In this document: in pieces, positions 1-8,755 of the stretch
Numbering within the stretch: position 1 is the stretch's first letter
Layout: every line of letters starts with the position of its first letter
Source: Thermosipho ferrireducens
GTDB lineage: Bacteria; Thermotogota; Thermotogae; Thermotogales; Fervidobacteriaceae
Direction: 5' to 3'
Length of the DNA: 64,000 bases
Assembly (NCBI RefSeq): GCF_017358165.1
Contig: NZ_CP071446.1
Span: 310,001 to 374,000 of the forward strand
Position numbers and translations under genes: made by a program
The notes under the pieces: generated by a model
The model's database searches: none
What the model was told of the DNA's origin: nothing
Seen by the model: only the letters and a program-made list of their open reading frames with translations

Positions 1-524
1 GTTTCATATACATCAGAACTTTTAACAGATACAACAATATTCTCAAAACCGTGCTTTTCAAGAAGCCTTACTTCTCTCAAAGCTGCCTCACACAACGCCT
101 CAACTTTTGGAAGGTTGTGAAGATCTTTTGGTATAGAACCTGAATTTGCTCCAACACGGATAGGAACTCCGTAATCTTTAGCAGCTTTTATTACTTCAAC
201 TACCTTTTCTTCACCACCTATATTTCCAGGGTTTATTCGAATTTTATTCGCTCCATTTTTTATACTTTCTATTGCTATTTTGTAATCAAAATGAATATCT
301 GCAACTATTGGAACTCTTACATTTCTTACTATACTTTTCAATGATTTGGCCGCATTAATAGTTGGTACAGAAACCCTTACAATTTCACAGCCAGCATTTG
401 TTAATTCATTTATCTGTTTTAATGTCGCAGATATATTCTCTGTATTAGTATTTGTCATAGATTGAATAACTACAGGATTATTTCCTCCTATTTTAATGCT
501 ACCTATTTTTATCTCTTTTCTCAT
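1..524 (-). CDS. ispG: 4-hydroxy-3-methylbut-2-enyl diphosphate synthase IspG (GcpE), N-terminal part
   Basis: Partial gene that runs off the left edge of the window; about 174 N-terminal residues are visible. The translation contains [10 protein letters not shown], then [19 protein letters not shown] and [10 protein letters not shown], the substrate-binding TIM-barrel segments of IspG. In the methylerythritol phosphate pathway this 4Fe-4S enzyme converts methylerythritol cyclodiphosphate to HMBPP for isoprenoid synthesis; the iron-sulfur domain lies outside the window. The ATG at 524 follows a strong AAGGAGG. It lies 9 bases downstream of the rseP stop, so the two are probably co-transcribed, a common ispG neighbourhood (dxr-rseP-ispG). 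Confidence 0.93.
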   Translation of the reverse strand, partial: MRKEIKIGSIKIGGNNPVVIQSMTNTNTENISATLKQINELTNAGCEIVRVSVPTINAAKSLKSIVRNVRVPIVADIHFDYKIAIESIKNGANKIRINPGNIGGEEKVVEVIKAAKDYGVPIRVGANSGSIPKDLHNLPKVEALCEAALREVRLLEKHGFENIVVSVKSSDVYE

Positions 525-533
525 TGTACCTCC

Positions 534-2015
534 TTAAAAGAATCTTGAAACATCAAGTACTATAAAATAAAACGCTATCCCTATGAGCACAAAAAATCCA
601 ATTGTATGGATAAGTGCCTCAAGTTTTCTGTTTACTTTTTTCCTGGTTATTATTTCTATCAAGGAAAAAATTATTCTGCCACCGTCAAGCGCAGGGAGTG
701 GAAAGAGATTGAAAATTCCCAGATTTAAAGTTATAAGAGCTACAACTGTTAAAATAACCTCCCAGCCAGCTTTTGCAGCTTCACCAACAAGTACTGCTAT
801 CCCAATAGGTCCGGCAACTTCTTTAGTGTTTTTCCCGAAAAATATCCCGGGTAATGTTTTCCATATATATAAAGCTGCAGAATTACATCTTTGAACAGCA
901 AGAATTACAGATTCTACTATATTTTTAGGTTTTAAAACATAATTCTCTGTCTTGAAAAAGCCTGGTGTAGAAATTTTTTGAGCAAACACTTCTTTTTTCA
1001 TACTAAGATTAATCTCTCTACCATTTCGTAAAATGGTTATTTCCAGTGTGTCGGAAAGAGGTTTAACCACATTTTTTATTTTTTTTCCCCACATATGTAT
1101 TTCAAACTGGTTATCTTTCAGGTTAAGAGCACTTACCAGATTTATAAGTGACAGATAATCTTTCACTAAAATATTATCAACTTTTACAAGAATATCTCCT
1201 TTTTGAAAAGGTTCCACGTCTTTTGCTATTTCCGGTGACAACCCGGCATAATAAAAGCCGACTGTATATCTTTCAGGAGTATACTGGAAAGCCTTCACCA
1301 CACCAGATAACTTATTGCCAGAAATATCTTTCATAGTAATATATTCGCCTATTTCAAAATTGTATTTATCAATATCAAAGTTATTAACTTTTACAATTTC
1401 TTTCTCTACTTTTCCTCTAACATCATCGACAACTATGAAGTATTCTGGAGGAGTTAATTGCGGTGTAATTGTTAGTTTCAATTTTTCATCGTTTCTCAAG
1501 ATCGTAAATACTACAGTCTCCCCTTTAGAAATAACATTACTCACTTCAACTGTATCAAATACTTTTTTTCCATTAATCTCAAGAATGACATCGCCTCTCT
1601 TAAGTCCCGCTCTTTCTGCCGGGGAATCTTCAACAATTTTATCTATAGTTACCGCAGGAACTCCCCAATTTATTACTATTGGTATAAATAAAACATACGC
1701 AGTTAATATGGAAAAAAGCGGCCCCGCAAATGCTATCAACAACCTTTGCCATGCGGGTTTACTATACAGAGAATCTTCTCCCTCTTCTGTAATATCTTCT
1801 CCCTTAAGCCTCACATAACCTCCAAAAGGTACTATATTTATTCTTAAAAGCGTTCCTTTTATTTTTTTCTTCCAGATAGCACTTCCAAACCCTATCGCAA
1901 ATTCAAGAACTTTTACAGAAAAAAGCTTTGCAAAAATAAAGTGTCCCAACTCATGCACTATTACAACTACCATGAAAACTATTATAAAAGCTACAAAATT
2001 AAGAATACCTAACAC
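534..2015 (-). CDS. rseP: Site-2 intramembrane zinc metalloprotease RseP/MmpA
   Basis: Membrane protease of the S2P family that cleaves transmembrane anti-sigma factors or signal peptides within the bilayer. The zinc motif HELGH is at residues 21-25 in the first membrane helix. A PDZ domain follows at about 120-185 (SPAERAGLKRGDVILEING), and a second, more divergent one at about 255-330. The third zinc ligand lies in NLFPLPALDGG near residue 440, and the last helix closes the protein. Two PDZ domains at 493 residues resemble E. coli RseP. Start choice is uncertain: the GTG at 2015 overlaps the AAGGAGG motif, which suits initiation at the ATT at 2006 better by spacing. No anti-sigma substrate is encoded nearby. 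Confidence 0.9.
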   Translation of the reverse strand: MLGILNFVAFIIVFMVVVIVHELGHFIFAKLFSVKVLEFAIGFGSAIWKKKIKGTLLRINIVPFGGYVRLKGEDITEEGEDSLYSKPAWQRLLIAFAGPLFSILTAYVLFIPIVINWGVPAVTIDKIVEDSPAERAGLKRGDVILEINGKKVFDTVEVSNVISKGETVVFTILRNDEKLKLTITPQLTPPEYFIVVDDVRGKVEKEIVKVNNFDIDKYNFEIGEYITMKDISGNKLSGVVKAFQYTPERYTVGFYYAGLSPEIAKDVEPFQKGDILVKVDNILVKDYLSLINLVSALNLKDNQFEIHMWGKKIKNVVKPLSDTLEITILRNGREINLSMKKEVFAQKISTPGFFKTENYVLKPKNIVESVILAVQRCNSAALYIWKTLPGIFFGKNTKEVAGPIGIAVLVGEAAKAGWEVILTVVALITLNLGIFNLFPLPALDGGRIIFSLIEIITRKKVNRKLEALIHTIGFFVLIGIAFYFIVLDVSRFF

Positions 2016-2057
2016 CTCCTTGTTTTTCAGTCTGTTTTATATTAACTATGTGAATCC

Positions 2058-3161
2058 TTACATTGTATCACTCACTTTTTCAAAAGTTTGGTCTCTTTCT
2101 GCTGTTTTGAAGAAAACTAAAAACTTACTGCCCTTATCTTTTTCGGACTCAACCGTTACATCACCACTTTTTTGTAAGGCAAAGGTCCTTACCGCATCAA
2201 GACCTATCCCTCTCCCTGCAGCAAAATCAACTTTTTCCCTTGTAGAAAATCCCGGCATAAAAATAGCCCTTTTCCAATCCATGTTTTCTAATTTTTCTTC
2301 TTCTATTTTTTTCTCTATTTTCTCTACATCCACTCCCGCACCATCATCTATCACTTCAAGATAAATGTAGTTACCTTTCAAATAAGAACGAATTGTAATC
2401 TCTCCTTCTGGTGATTTTCCTTTTTTTATCCTTTCTTCTGGAAGTTCTATACCATGCGTTATAGCATTTTTCACAAGATGAACCAGTATATCCCTCAATC
2501 TCGATGCATCTTCTCTTTTTATTTTCACATTGCCGCAGTCTATTTTCAATTTTACTTTCTTCCCCTGAGACATACTCTCTTGAAATACCCATTTTTCAAA
2601 TCCTTTCAACATATCCTTTAAATTAATATACTTAATCTTTTCTATGGACTCCTGCACCCTTTTTTTCAATACATTCAATTCGCTCAAAGCCTTCATACTA
2701 TCTCCATTTTTGATAGTGTTTTCTATTTTAAAAATTAATCTCAATATCTCTTCACAATGTTCAGTATTTCTTCTGGGTTCATCCAGAAACTTCGGGACGC
2801 TTTTCAACGGCAATTCTCCTAACAATATCTTGTAAAGTTCTGAACTTTCGTCTTCAGATAAATCCTCGTTTTTTCTGGAAATTTCGTTCATAACATACAA
2901 TAACCTTTCAAAATATTCTTTTGTCACCTTTTTCTTTTTTTCATATTGTTCTTTAAAAAACGTCTCTAATCTGTGCATAAATTCCTGAAAATTCTCAAAC
3001 CCTACAAGACCCGAGGCACCTTTTATTGTATGAAATATCCTCTGAAGATCTTTTAAGTGTTCCCCGTCTTCTGTTTTAACATATTTTTCAATTTTTACAT
3101 TTGCTTCATTTAATTTTCTCCTTAATTCCTCAAAAAACAAGTTTCTAAAATCCAAAAGCAT
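2058..3161 (-). CDS. Short CheA-like histidine kinase: Hpt plus ATPase domain, no CheW domain
   Basis: Starts with a histidine phosphotransfer domain; the phospho-accepting His is in IFHTIKGASGLVGF, near residue 43. A helical linker of about 100 residues follows, then a CheA-type ATPase domain with N box LVKNAITHGIE, G1 box DDGAGVD, F box MPGFSTRE and G2 box GRGIGLDAVR. All ATP-binding boxes are present, so it looks active. It has no P2 CheY-docking domain and no C-terminal CheW-like P5 domain, giving about 367 residues against roughly 650-700 for CheA, so coupling to chemoreceptor arrays is unlikely. ATG 3161 is chosen over the adjacent GTG 3164; the ribosome site is weak. A sensor with HD-GYP output lies immediately upstream and may share its signal pathway (inference). 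Confidence 0.8.
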   Translation of the reverse strand: MLLDFRNLFFEELRRKLNEANVKIEKYVKTEDGEHLKDLQRIFHTIKGASGLVGFENFQEFMHRLETFFKEQYEKKKKVTKEYFERLLYVMNEISRKNEDLSEDESSELYKILLGELPLKSVPKFLDEPRRNTEHCEEILRLIFKIENTIKNGDSMKALSELNVLKKRVQESIEKIKYINLKDMLKGFEKWVFQESMSQGKKVKLKIDCGNVKIKREDASRLRDILVHLVKNAITHGIELPEERIKKGKSPEGEITIRSYLKGNYIYLEVIDDGAGVDVEKIEKKIEEEKLENMDWKRAIFMPGFSTREKVDFAAGRGIGLDAVRTFALQKSGDVTVESEKDKGSKFLVFFKTAERDQTFEKVSDTM

Positions 3162-3215
3162 CACTCCAAACTTTCAGAATTTAATTAAAATAGATATACG
3201 ATTGATTCCCTTAAC

Positions 3216-5252
3216 TTATTCGTTTTTATAAACATCTTCATACACTTTATCTATTATTTTAAGAAAAACTTTAACTATTTCCGGATCCCACTGACCTTTT
3301 TCATTTTGAAATATCTCTTTAGCTTCATTAATCGATAAAGCCTTTTTATAAGGCTTGTCAATAACCATAACATCAAAACTTTCTGCTATTGATATTATCC
3401 TACTCTCAACAGGGATTTCTTCTTCTCTCAATCTTTCTGGGTATCCTTTCCCATCCCATCTTTCGTGATGATAAAGCAATATTTTTGCTTCTTCAATTAG
3501 AGGTTTTATATTTTCCAATAACTTATATCCATACACTGGATGTTTTCTTATGTTTTTTAATTCATTCTTGCTAAGAGGTTCCTTTTTATTTAAAATGACT
3601 TCATTAATCCCCATCTTTCCTATATCGTGCAAAATTGCAGCACGCCAGATAATGTCGCACTTTGACTTTTCAAATCCCATTTCTTTAGCAATATATCTGG
3701 CTATTGTTCCAACTCTTTTAGAATGTCCTTTCATATAAGGTTCTTTCATCTCTGCCATTTCTGCAAAAGTTAGAATAATACTTTCCAGGCAACTTTCTCT
3801 CATATCAGCAAGCGATTTAAGATACAAAAAACCCCCAACCACTCTACTGAAAATTTCTACTATGTACGGAGGTATATCAATTGTATCATTATTAAAAGAA
3901 TCAAAACATATAGCTCCCACTTTTTCCGACAATACATATATTGGAACAAAATAAGAAGAACGTATTTTTGAAGTTCCAGAAATATTCAATTTTTGCTTTA
4001 CGTTTTCTGGAAGCCTGTTATGAAACTCCAAAAACTCTTTTTGTCCAACATGCCCATCTAAATTCATTGCAGCAATATGCTCTGGATTTTCTATAACAAC
4101 AGATTTTAGATTTTCTGAAAAGCCAACCAACGCTGTAAAATGATATCCATCCTCAAACTTTAAAATTATACTCCCCGCATCAGCGCCAGGTATTTGATCG
4201 ACAAGTTTTTCAAGAATATTTTGTGAAAACTCCTCTATTCTTAAATTGGGATCGCTGCTTCTTAAAACTTGATAGATGTCTATCAATTTGTTATTAATAT
4301 CCTCAAGCTTTTCTCTTAAAGAATTTATTTCATCCAGAGACATTTCAAGTTCCTGTTCACCTGCCGAAATTGAAACCATCATATTATAAAGCTCGGAATA
4401 TATTATGGAAAATTCATCAAGTCCTGAAATATCTTCTTCAACAACATCACGTCTTTCTTCGAAAATATTTATAGCTCGCATAATACTATTAACAGGTTTC
4501 TCTATATTCTCTTTAAATTGCTTTCTTAAATATACCCTTGAAAAATATATATAAAATACAACAAAAACAGCAAATGAAATGGGAAAAATGTATATGTATA
4601 CTCCTATGTAATCTTTAAGAAAGTTAGTTGATACATAAAAAGTATACCCATGAAATCTTCCTGGATAACTTATTGTGAATACTTTTGCAGGTTTTGTCAG
4701 TGATATTCCTAAATTTTTTGCCTGAATCATTTGTGTTAATTTTGAAACAAATCTTTCTGGACTAATTTCAAAAATGAGTGCTTCATGAAATATTTCAGTA
4801 TTATCCATTGATTTTGTTCGCGGAATTATTACAAAAAGCTTCTTATTTTTTACAACCTCCAACGTTTTATTATCTTTCAAAAGAGCAACCTGTGTGCTAC
4901 TCAAAGTAAACGCTTTTTCAAGTGGTCTAATATGACTTTCTATTTTTTTATAACCATCGCTGAATGTATAAATATCGTCAACCCATGTAAAATTTTCCAT
5001 CATTTTTCCAAAATATTGCTCTGGAAAAGGCATATGCGAATAAAGCTCTGAAAACAAACTAATATCATTTACAAACTCGCTAAAAACTTCATTCAACCAA
5101 TTTTCAGCAATATAAACTTTCTCTTTTAAATTTTTTAAAGACACATAAAAAGTAAAAAAAGTAAAGCCCACAACTGCACCTATTATCACTATTACATACA
5201 AAATAAAAATCTTTCTTAAAATCTTTTTTTGCACCCAGGTTGCTAACCTCAT
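3216..5252 (-). CDS. Membrane sensor with GAF and HD-GYP domains, probable cyclic-di-GMP phosphodiesterase
   Basis: N-terminal membrane helix, an extracytoplasmic sensor region of about 180 residues, a second helix (FPISFAVFVVFYIYF), a HAMP-like and coiled-coil linker, a GAF-like domain around residues 350-480, and a C-terminal HD-GYP domain. The HD-GYP signature is complete: HDIGKMGINEVIL, HPVYGYKLL and YHHERWDGKGYPERL. Such proteins usually hydrolyse cyclic-di-GMP. The ATG at 5252 is preferred: GGGGA sits 8 bases before it and it begins just before the first helix. A longer frame from a TTG at 5312 lacks a ribosome site. It lies between the patB-like gene and the short CheA-like kinase. No GGDEF cyclase is encoded in the window. 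Confidence 0.85.
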   Translation of the reverse strand: MRLATWVQKKILRKIFILYVIVIIGAVVGFTFFTFYVSLKNLKEKVYIAENWLNEVFSEFVNDISLFSELYSHMPFPEQYFGKMMENFTWVDDIYTFSDGYKKIESHIRPLEKAFTLSSTQVALLKDNKTLEVVKNKKLFVIIPRTKSMDNTEIFHEALIFEISPERFVSKLTQMIQAKNLGISLTKPAKVFTISYPGRFHGYTFYVSTNFLKDYIGVYIYIFPISFAVFVVFYIYFSRVYLRKQFKENIEKPVNSIMRAINIFEERRDVVEEDISGLDEFSIIYSELYNMMVSISAGEQELEMSLDEINSLREKLEDINNKLIDIYQVLRSSDPNLRIEEFSQNILEKLVDQIPGADAGSIILKFEDGYHFTALVGFSENLKSVVIENPEHIAAMNLDGHVGQKEFLEFHNRLPENVKQKLNISGTSKIRSSYFVPIYVLSEKVGAICFDSFNNDTIDIPPYIVEIFSRVVGGFLYLKSLADMRESCLESIILTFAEMAEMKEPYMKGHSKRVGTIARYIAKEMGFEKSKCDIIWRAAILHDIGKMGINEVILNKKEPLSKNELKNIRKHPVYGYKLLENIKPLIEEAKILLYHHERWDGKGYPERLREEEIPVESRIISIAESFDVMVIDKPYKKALSINEAKEIFQNEKGQWDPEIVKVFLKIIDKVYEDVYKNE

Positions 5253-5315
5253 GAATATCATCCCCAGAAATACCCAACAAGCTGATTTAAACTGATTTGT
5301 TTCAAGTTCCAAAAA

Positions 5316-6479
5316 TTAAACTTTTTTCACACTTTCAACGGTAGATTTTATAATATTCATCGCTTTTTTTATTATATCACGTGATGTAGCTATATTCATT
5401 CTTTGAAATCCCTTCCCTCCAAAACCAAATTCGTTCCCATCACTGAGCCATAAATTATTGCTTAAAAGCATTTTATTAATATCCTCTCTAAACTGCCTAA
5501 AATCAAGCCACAACAGAAATGTCCCTTCAGGAATAGTCAGCCTGACTTCTGGGATATTTTTTTGTAAAAATGCCTGCACAAAATCTACATTACCTTTGAG
5601 ATAAACCAGCAGTTCTTCCAGCCACTGTTTCCCGTATTTATACGCCACCTCAGTAGCAACTATCCCAAACAAATTTGACATAACAAGATGGTGTGATTTT
5701 AGAAGAGCTTTATAACGTTTTCGTAGCTCAAAATTCGGTATTATAGCATTTCCCATTTGAAGACCAGCTATATTAAAGGTTTTGCTTGGAGCTGTTAAAA
5801 CCAAGGATATGTCGGAAATTTCCTTTGAAAGAGAAGAAAATACAGTATGCTTGTGCGGAGAATATACAATATCGCAGTGGATTTCATCTGAAACTACCAA
5901 AATGTTATGTTTCAAACAAATTTTTCCAAGTTCTAAAAGTTCTTCTTTTCTCCATACTCTTCCAACTGGATTATGTGGGCTACACAAAATAAGCATTTTA
6001 GTTCTATCGTCTATAATATTTAAAAGATTTTCAAAGTCCATTTCATAATAACCATTTCTTTCCTTTAAAGGATTCAATATTATTTTTCGCCCAAGTTCAC
6101 TAATCACTTTATAAAATGGACTGTAAACAGGAGGTTGTACTATAATCCCATCGCCAGGCAATGTAAACGCCTGTATTGCAAAAGAAATACCAGGTACCAC
6201 ACCAGGTATTGTCAATATCCATTCTCTTTTTATTTTATAATCGTGCATAGAGTCAAACCAGTTTATAATAGATTCAAAATAACTCTGTGGATAAAATGTA
6301 TAGCCATATACTCCATGTTTCGCTCTATCCATTATAGCCGCTATAACTTCAGGAGGGGCCTCAAAATCCATATCAGCTACCCACATAGGAAGGATTTCTG
6401 AAGATTTTCCTCTCCACTTCCAATCCCATTTAAATGAATTTGTCCCGCTTCTATCTGGTATACGATCAAAATTGAACAC
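5316..6479 (-). CDS. patB: MalY/PatB-family PLP-dependent cystathionine beta-lyase/aminotransferase
   Basis: Fold type I PLP enzyme of 387 residues, the normal length for PatB. The N-terminus (DRSGTNSFKWDW, then LPMWVADMDFEAPPEV) is the characteristic MalY/PatB opening. SPHNPVGRVW and VSDEIHCDIVY carry the cofactor-binding Asn and Asp, and the Schiff-base Lys is in APSKTFNIAGLQ. Family members split cystathionine or cysteine to give homocysteine or sulfide, pyruvate and ammonia; exact substrate cannot be read from sequence. The start is GTG 6479 with an AGGA ribosome site. It ends 3 bases before the longest possible frame of the downstream sensor and follows queD by 4 bases. Confidence 0.85.
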   Translation of the reverse strand: MFNFDRIPDRSGTNSFKWDWKWRGKSSEILPMWVADMDFEAPPEVIAAIMDRAKHGVYGYTFYPQSYFESIINWFDSMHDYKIKREWILTIPGVVPGISFAIQAFTLPGDGIIVQPPVYSPFYKVISELGRKIILNPLKERNGYYEMDFENLLNIIDDRTKMLILCSPHNPVGRVWRKEELLELGKICLKHNILVVSDEIHCDIVYSPHKHTVFSSLSKEISDISLVLTAPSKTFNIAGLQMGNAIIPNFELRKRYKALLKSHHLVMSNLFGIVATEVAYKYGKQWLEELLVYLKGNVDFVQAFLQKNIPEVRLTIPEGTFLLWLDFRQFREDINKMLLSNNLWLSDGNEFGFGGKGFQRMNIATSRDIIKKAMNIIKSTVESVKKV

Positions 6480-6483
6480 TTTC

Positions 6484-6846
6484 TCAATCCTTCCTGTAAG
6501 TTACATAAGAGGTTGGAGTCTCATAAACTTTTACCTCGTAAAGTCTATAATTTTTCCCTTTCAAATCTTCTTCTAATTGTTTCCATATCCACTCTGCGAT
6601 ATTTTCGGCGCTTGGTTGAGGAATAATTTCATTAATGTAAGAATGATCAAGAATATTTAAAACTTTCTCCTTAACAACTTTTTTCAAAATCAAAAAATCC
6701 AGCAGTATACCTTCATCATCTCTTTCTCCACAAACTGTCACAACAAGCTTATATGTGTGCCCGTGAAGTTTTTCACATTTCCCCTTATAACTAATCAGAT
6801 TGTGAGCTGCATCAAATAAAAATTCTTTTGAAACATAAAACATCAT
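6484..6846 (-). CDS. queD: 6-carboxy-5,6,7,8-tetrahydropterin synthase QueD
   Basis: Small tunnelling-fold protein of 120 residues of the PTPS/QueD family, acting on dihydroneopterin triphosphate in the queuosine/7-deazaguanine pathway. Zinc-binding histidines lie in FDAAHNL and LHGHTYKL; the catalytic Cys precedes them in CEKLHGH, the QueD arrangement. LDHSYIN and the substrate Glu in VYETPTSYVTY complete the active site. The ATG at 6846 is chosen because AGGAGG lies 5 bases before it; a longer frame from 6870 has no ribosome site. No other queuosine gene (queC, queE, queF) is in the window, so its role beyond the family reaction is inferred. Confidence 0.88.
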   Translation of the reverse strand: MMFYVSKEFLFDAAHNLISYKGKCEKLHGHTYKLVVTVCGERDDEGILLDFLILKKVVKEKVLNILDHSYINEIIPQPSAENIAEWIWKQLEEDLKGKNYRLYEVKVYETPTSYVTYRKD

Positions 6847-6876
6847 TCTTTCCTCCTGAATAATATACATTCCAGG

Positions 6877-7530
6877 TTATAGCAAATGCTTCTCCAACAT
6901 TTCAGCGACTATCGCTGAAGGAAATGGTGCAAGTTTTTTAAAGTTTAATCTATACTCTTTTCTTGTTTCTTTTTCACTTGTATCAACCACTATTTTTAAA
7001 GCACAAAAATCTACTCCATTTTCATAACATACTTTCGCCATGGCACTACTATCCATATCTACAACCTCTGCTTTTGTAACCTCATATATTTTCGCTTTTT
7101 CATCTTCAGATTCTACAAATACATCTCCACTGGCTATTGTTCCTATAATGACTTTATCATATACATCCACTATTTTTTCTGTTAAAATTTGAGAACCATA
7201 GATCTCACATTTTGCACCCTGGCGAGCATAAACATCATGCTCTATATACAAGTTTCCACAAACAATGTCCCCTATCTTTCGCTCCGGATTCAAAGCCCCA
7301 GCAGCTCCGCAATGAATGAAATAGCGGGGGTTAAATTTATCTATTATTGCCTGTGCCAGCATTGCTGCCTCTACTTTTCCAATAAGTCCATAGACCAATA
7401 CTATTTCATTACTACCAATTATTCCCCTTGTATAAGGCCTTTTTATAATTTCTCCGTTTTCAAGAACGGGTAAAAGCTCTCTAAAAGCTCCTATAATTTC
7501 CTCCTTCAACACACTTGTAAGAACAATCAC
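6877..7530 (-). CDS. MTA/SAH nucleosidase-like protein (phosphorylase superfamily)
   Basis: 217-residue member of the PNP/UDP phosphorylase superfamily, closest in layout to 5'-methylthioadenosine/S-adenosylhomocysteine nucleosidase. Visible landmarks are the GLIGKVEAAMLAQAII strand-helix, HCGAAGALNPERKIGDIV, the VVDMDSSAMAKVC segment corresponding to the MxMExxA nucleoside-binding motif, and VVDTSEKE carrying the catalytic Asp. The MxMExxA Glu seems replaced by Asp (VDMDSSA), so substrate preference may differ from canonical MtnN. Starts at GTG 7530, overlapping the cheX stop by one base, with GAGGTGG as ribosome site inside the cheX end. It could also be a futalosine hydrolase or another nucleosidase. 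Confidence 0.75.
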   Translation of the reverse strand: MIVLTSVLKEEIIGAFRELLPVLENGEIIKRPYTRGIIGSNEIVLVYGLIGKVEAAMLAQAIIDKFNPRYFIHCGAAGALNPERKIGDIVCGNLYIEHDVYARQGAKCEIYGSQILTEKIVDVYDKVIIGTIASGDVFVESEDEKAKIYEVTKAEVVDMDSSAMAKVCYENGVDFCALKIVVDTSEKETRKEYRLNFKKLAPFPSAIVAEMLEKHLL

Positions 7531-7994
7531 TATTTACCACCTCTTAAAACCATATGGATTTCAAAATCACCTTTTTCAAAAATATTCAGTGGTAGTTTTA
7601 AAATCACTCCTTCTGCGGTAACTTTTATTTCTTTTCCTGTAATCACCGTTGGAGGTGTAATATCAACATTATATCCGTTTTTTTCAAGATTCATCGCTAT
7701 AGAACCGCTTGTCATATTCCCAAGCTCTCCCAATGCACTAAGTGCTAATTCATCAAGGGTTTCGTACGGCATTCCCATCATAGTTGAGACAACTTTTATA
7801 GCTGTTGTTTCGCTAAAGGAGTATATCAAATTTCCTTCTATTGCCCCGTTAAAACCTATAACAGTCACTATTGGATATTTCGGCTCTATTTCCCTATCAA
7901 GTTCTGGTTTCATTATTTCAGGCTCTACTTTAAGCACTGTTTTAAATGTGGAATGTACAGAGTTAATTAAAGAATTAATTATTTTTGCATCCAT
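7530..7994 (-). CDS. cheX: Chemotaxis phosphatase CheX
   Basis: 154-residue protein of the CheC/CheX/FliY family that dephosphorylates CheY-P. The single phosphatase motif is ELGNMTSGSIAMN, with the catalytic Glu and Asn spaced as in CheX; the two-motif arrangement of CheC is absent. ATG 7994 lies behind AAGGAGG at good distance and inside the last codons of rbgA (16-base overlap). Its only signalling neighbours are the short CheA-like kinase and HD-GYP sensor about 4 kb downstream in the same run; cheY, cheW and receptors are not in the window. CheX may serve the main chemotaxis system elsewhere in the genome. Confidence 0.88.
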   Translation of the reverse strand: MDAKIINSLINSVHSTFKTVLKVEPEIMKPELDREIEPKYPIVTVIGFNGAIEGNLIYSFSETTAIKVVSTMMGMPYETLDELALSALGELGNMTSGSIAMNLEKNGYNVDITPPTVITGKEIKVTAEGVILKLPLNIFEKGDFEIHMVLRGGK

Positions 7995-8755
7995 AGATTT
8001 ACCTCCTTATCGTATGTAAATTTTCCCATTTTTCCTTCAGAGACAAGCTTGAAAAATGTTGATTGAGAACGTTCTATATCACATACTCCTCCTTTGCCTA
8101 AAAAACCACGAGAAGCACCAAACTTTTCAATGAATTCTTCATACGTTTCCTCTACTTTTGCTTCGACTTTAAATATTTCAAACGCTTTTTTGACTATTTC
8201 ATAATCACTTACACTTTCAAAAGGTATAGAACCTATTAAAAGCAACTTTGCTGCTATATCTTTATTAAATAACTTAGAATATAATATGCCTGGAGTATCT
8301 AATAATTTTATTCTTCCAAGGTTTATCCATTGAATGCCACGAGTTATACCTGGAATAGCTCCTGTTTTCACGTTCTTTTTCTCAGAAAACTTATTAATTA
8401 TAGTAGATTTGCCAACATTTGGAACGCCAGCAACCAGTAATCGAATTTCACCGTATTTACTTTTTGAATTTTTAATCACAAAATCTTTCAATTGCTTCGA
8501 CGACATTTTTTTGTGAAAAACCACAACAGGGTTAGTATGAGCTATCTTCTTTTTCCATATTTTAGTGTAATTATCATTTGCTATATCTGCTTTGTTTAAC
8601 ACAAATATCAACTGCTTATTTTTAAATATTCCCATCTCAAAAGCAGTTGTAGCTAATGGAGCTCTTGCATCAAGAATTATAAGTACAGTATCCACTGCCT
8701 TTACAAATTCTTTTATCTTCCTTTTGGCCTTTTCAATATGCCCCGGATACCACAT
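7979..8755 (-). CDS. rbgA: Ribosome biogenesis GTPase RbgA (YlqF)
   Basis: Circularly permuted GTPase needed for late 50S subunit assembly. MWYPGHIEKAK opens the protein as in RbgA. The G motifs occur in permuted order: G4 LNKADIAN near residue 55, G1 VAGVPNVGKSTII near 108, and G3 LLDTPGILY near 155. The C-terminal helical RNA-binding domain is short, giving 258 residues against about 282 in Bacillus. The start ATG 8755 shares its A with the TAA stop of pyrH. Downstream cheX begins inside this gene. Confidence 0.92.
   Translation of the reverse strand: MWYPGHIEKAKRKIKEFVKAVDTVLIILDARAPLATTAFEMGIFKNKQLIFVLNKADIANDNYTKIWKKKIAHTNPVVVFHKKMSSKQLKDFVIKNSKSKYGEIRLLVAGVPNVGKSTIINKFSEKKNVKTGAIPGITRGIQWINLGRIKLLDTPGILYSKLFNKDIAAKLLLIGSIPFESVSDYEIVKKAFEIFKVEAKVEETYEEFIEKFGASRGFLGKGGVCDIERSQSTFFKLVSEGKMGKFTYDKEVNLWMQK

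Noticed and set aside
1315-1818. Long plus-strand open frame opposite rseP
   Set aside because: It mirrors the coding periodicity of rseP, has no ribosome site, and gives a low-complexity Ser/Thr-rich product.
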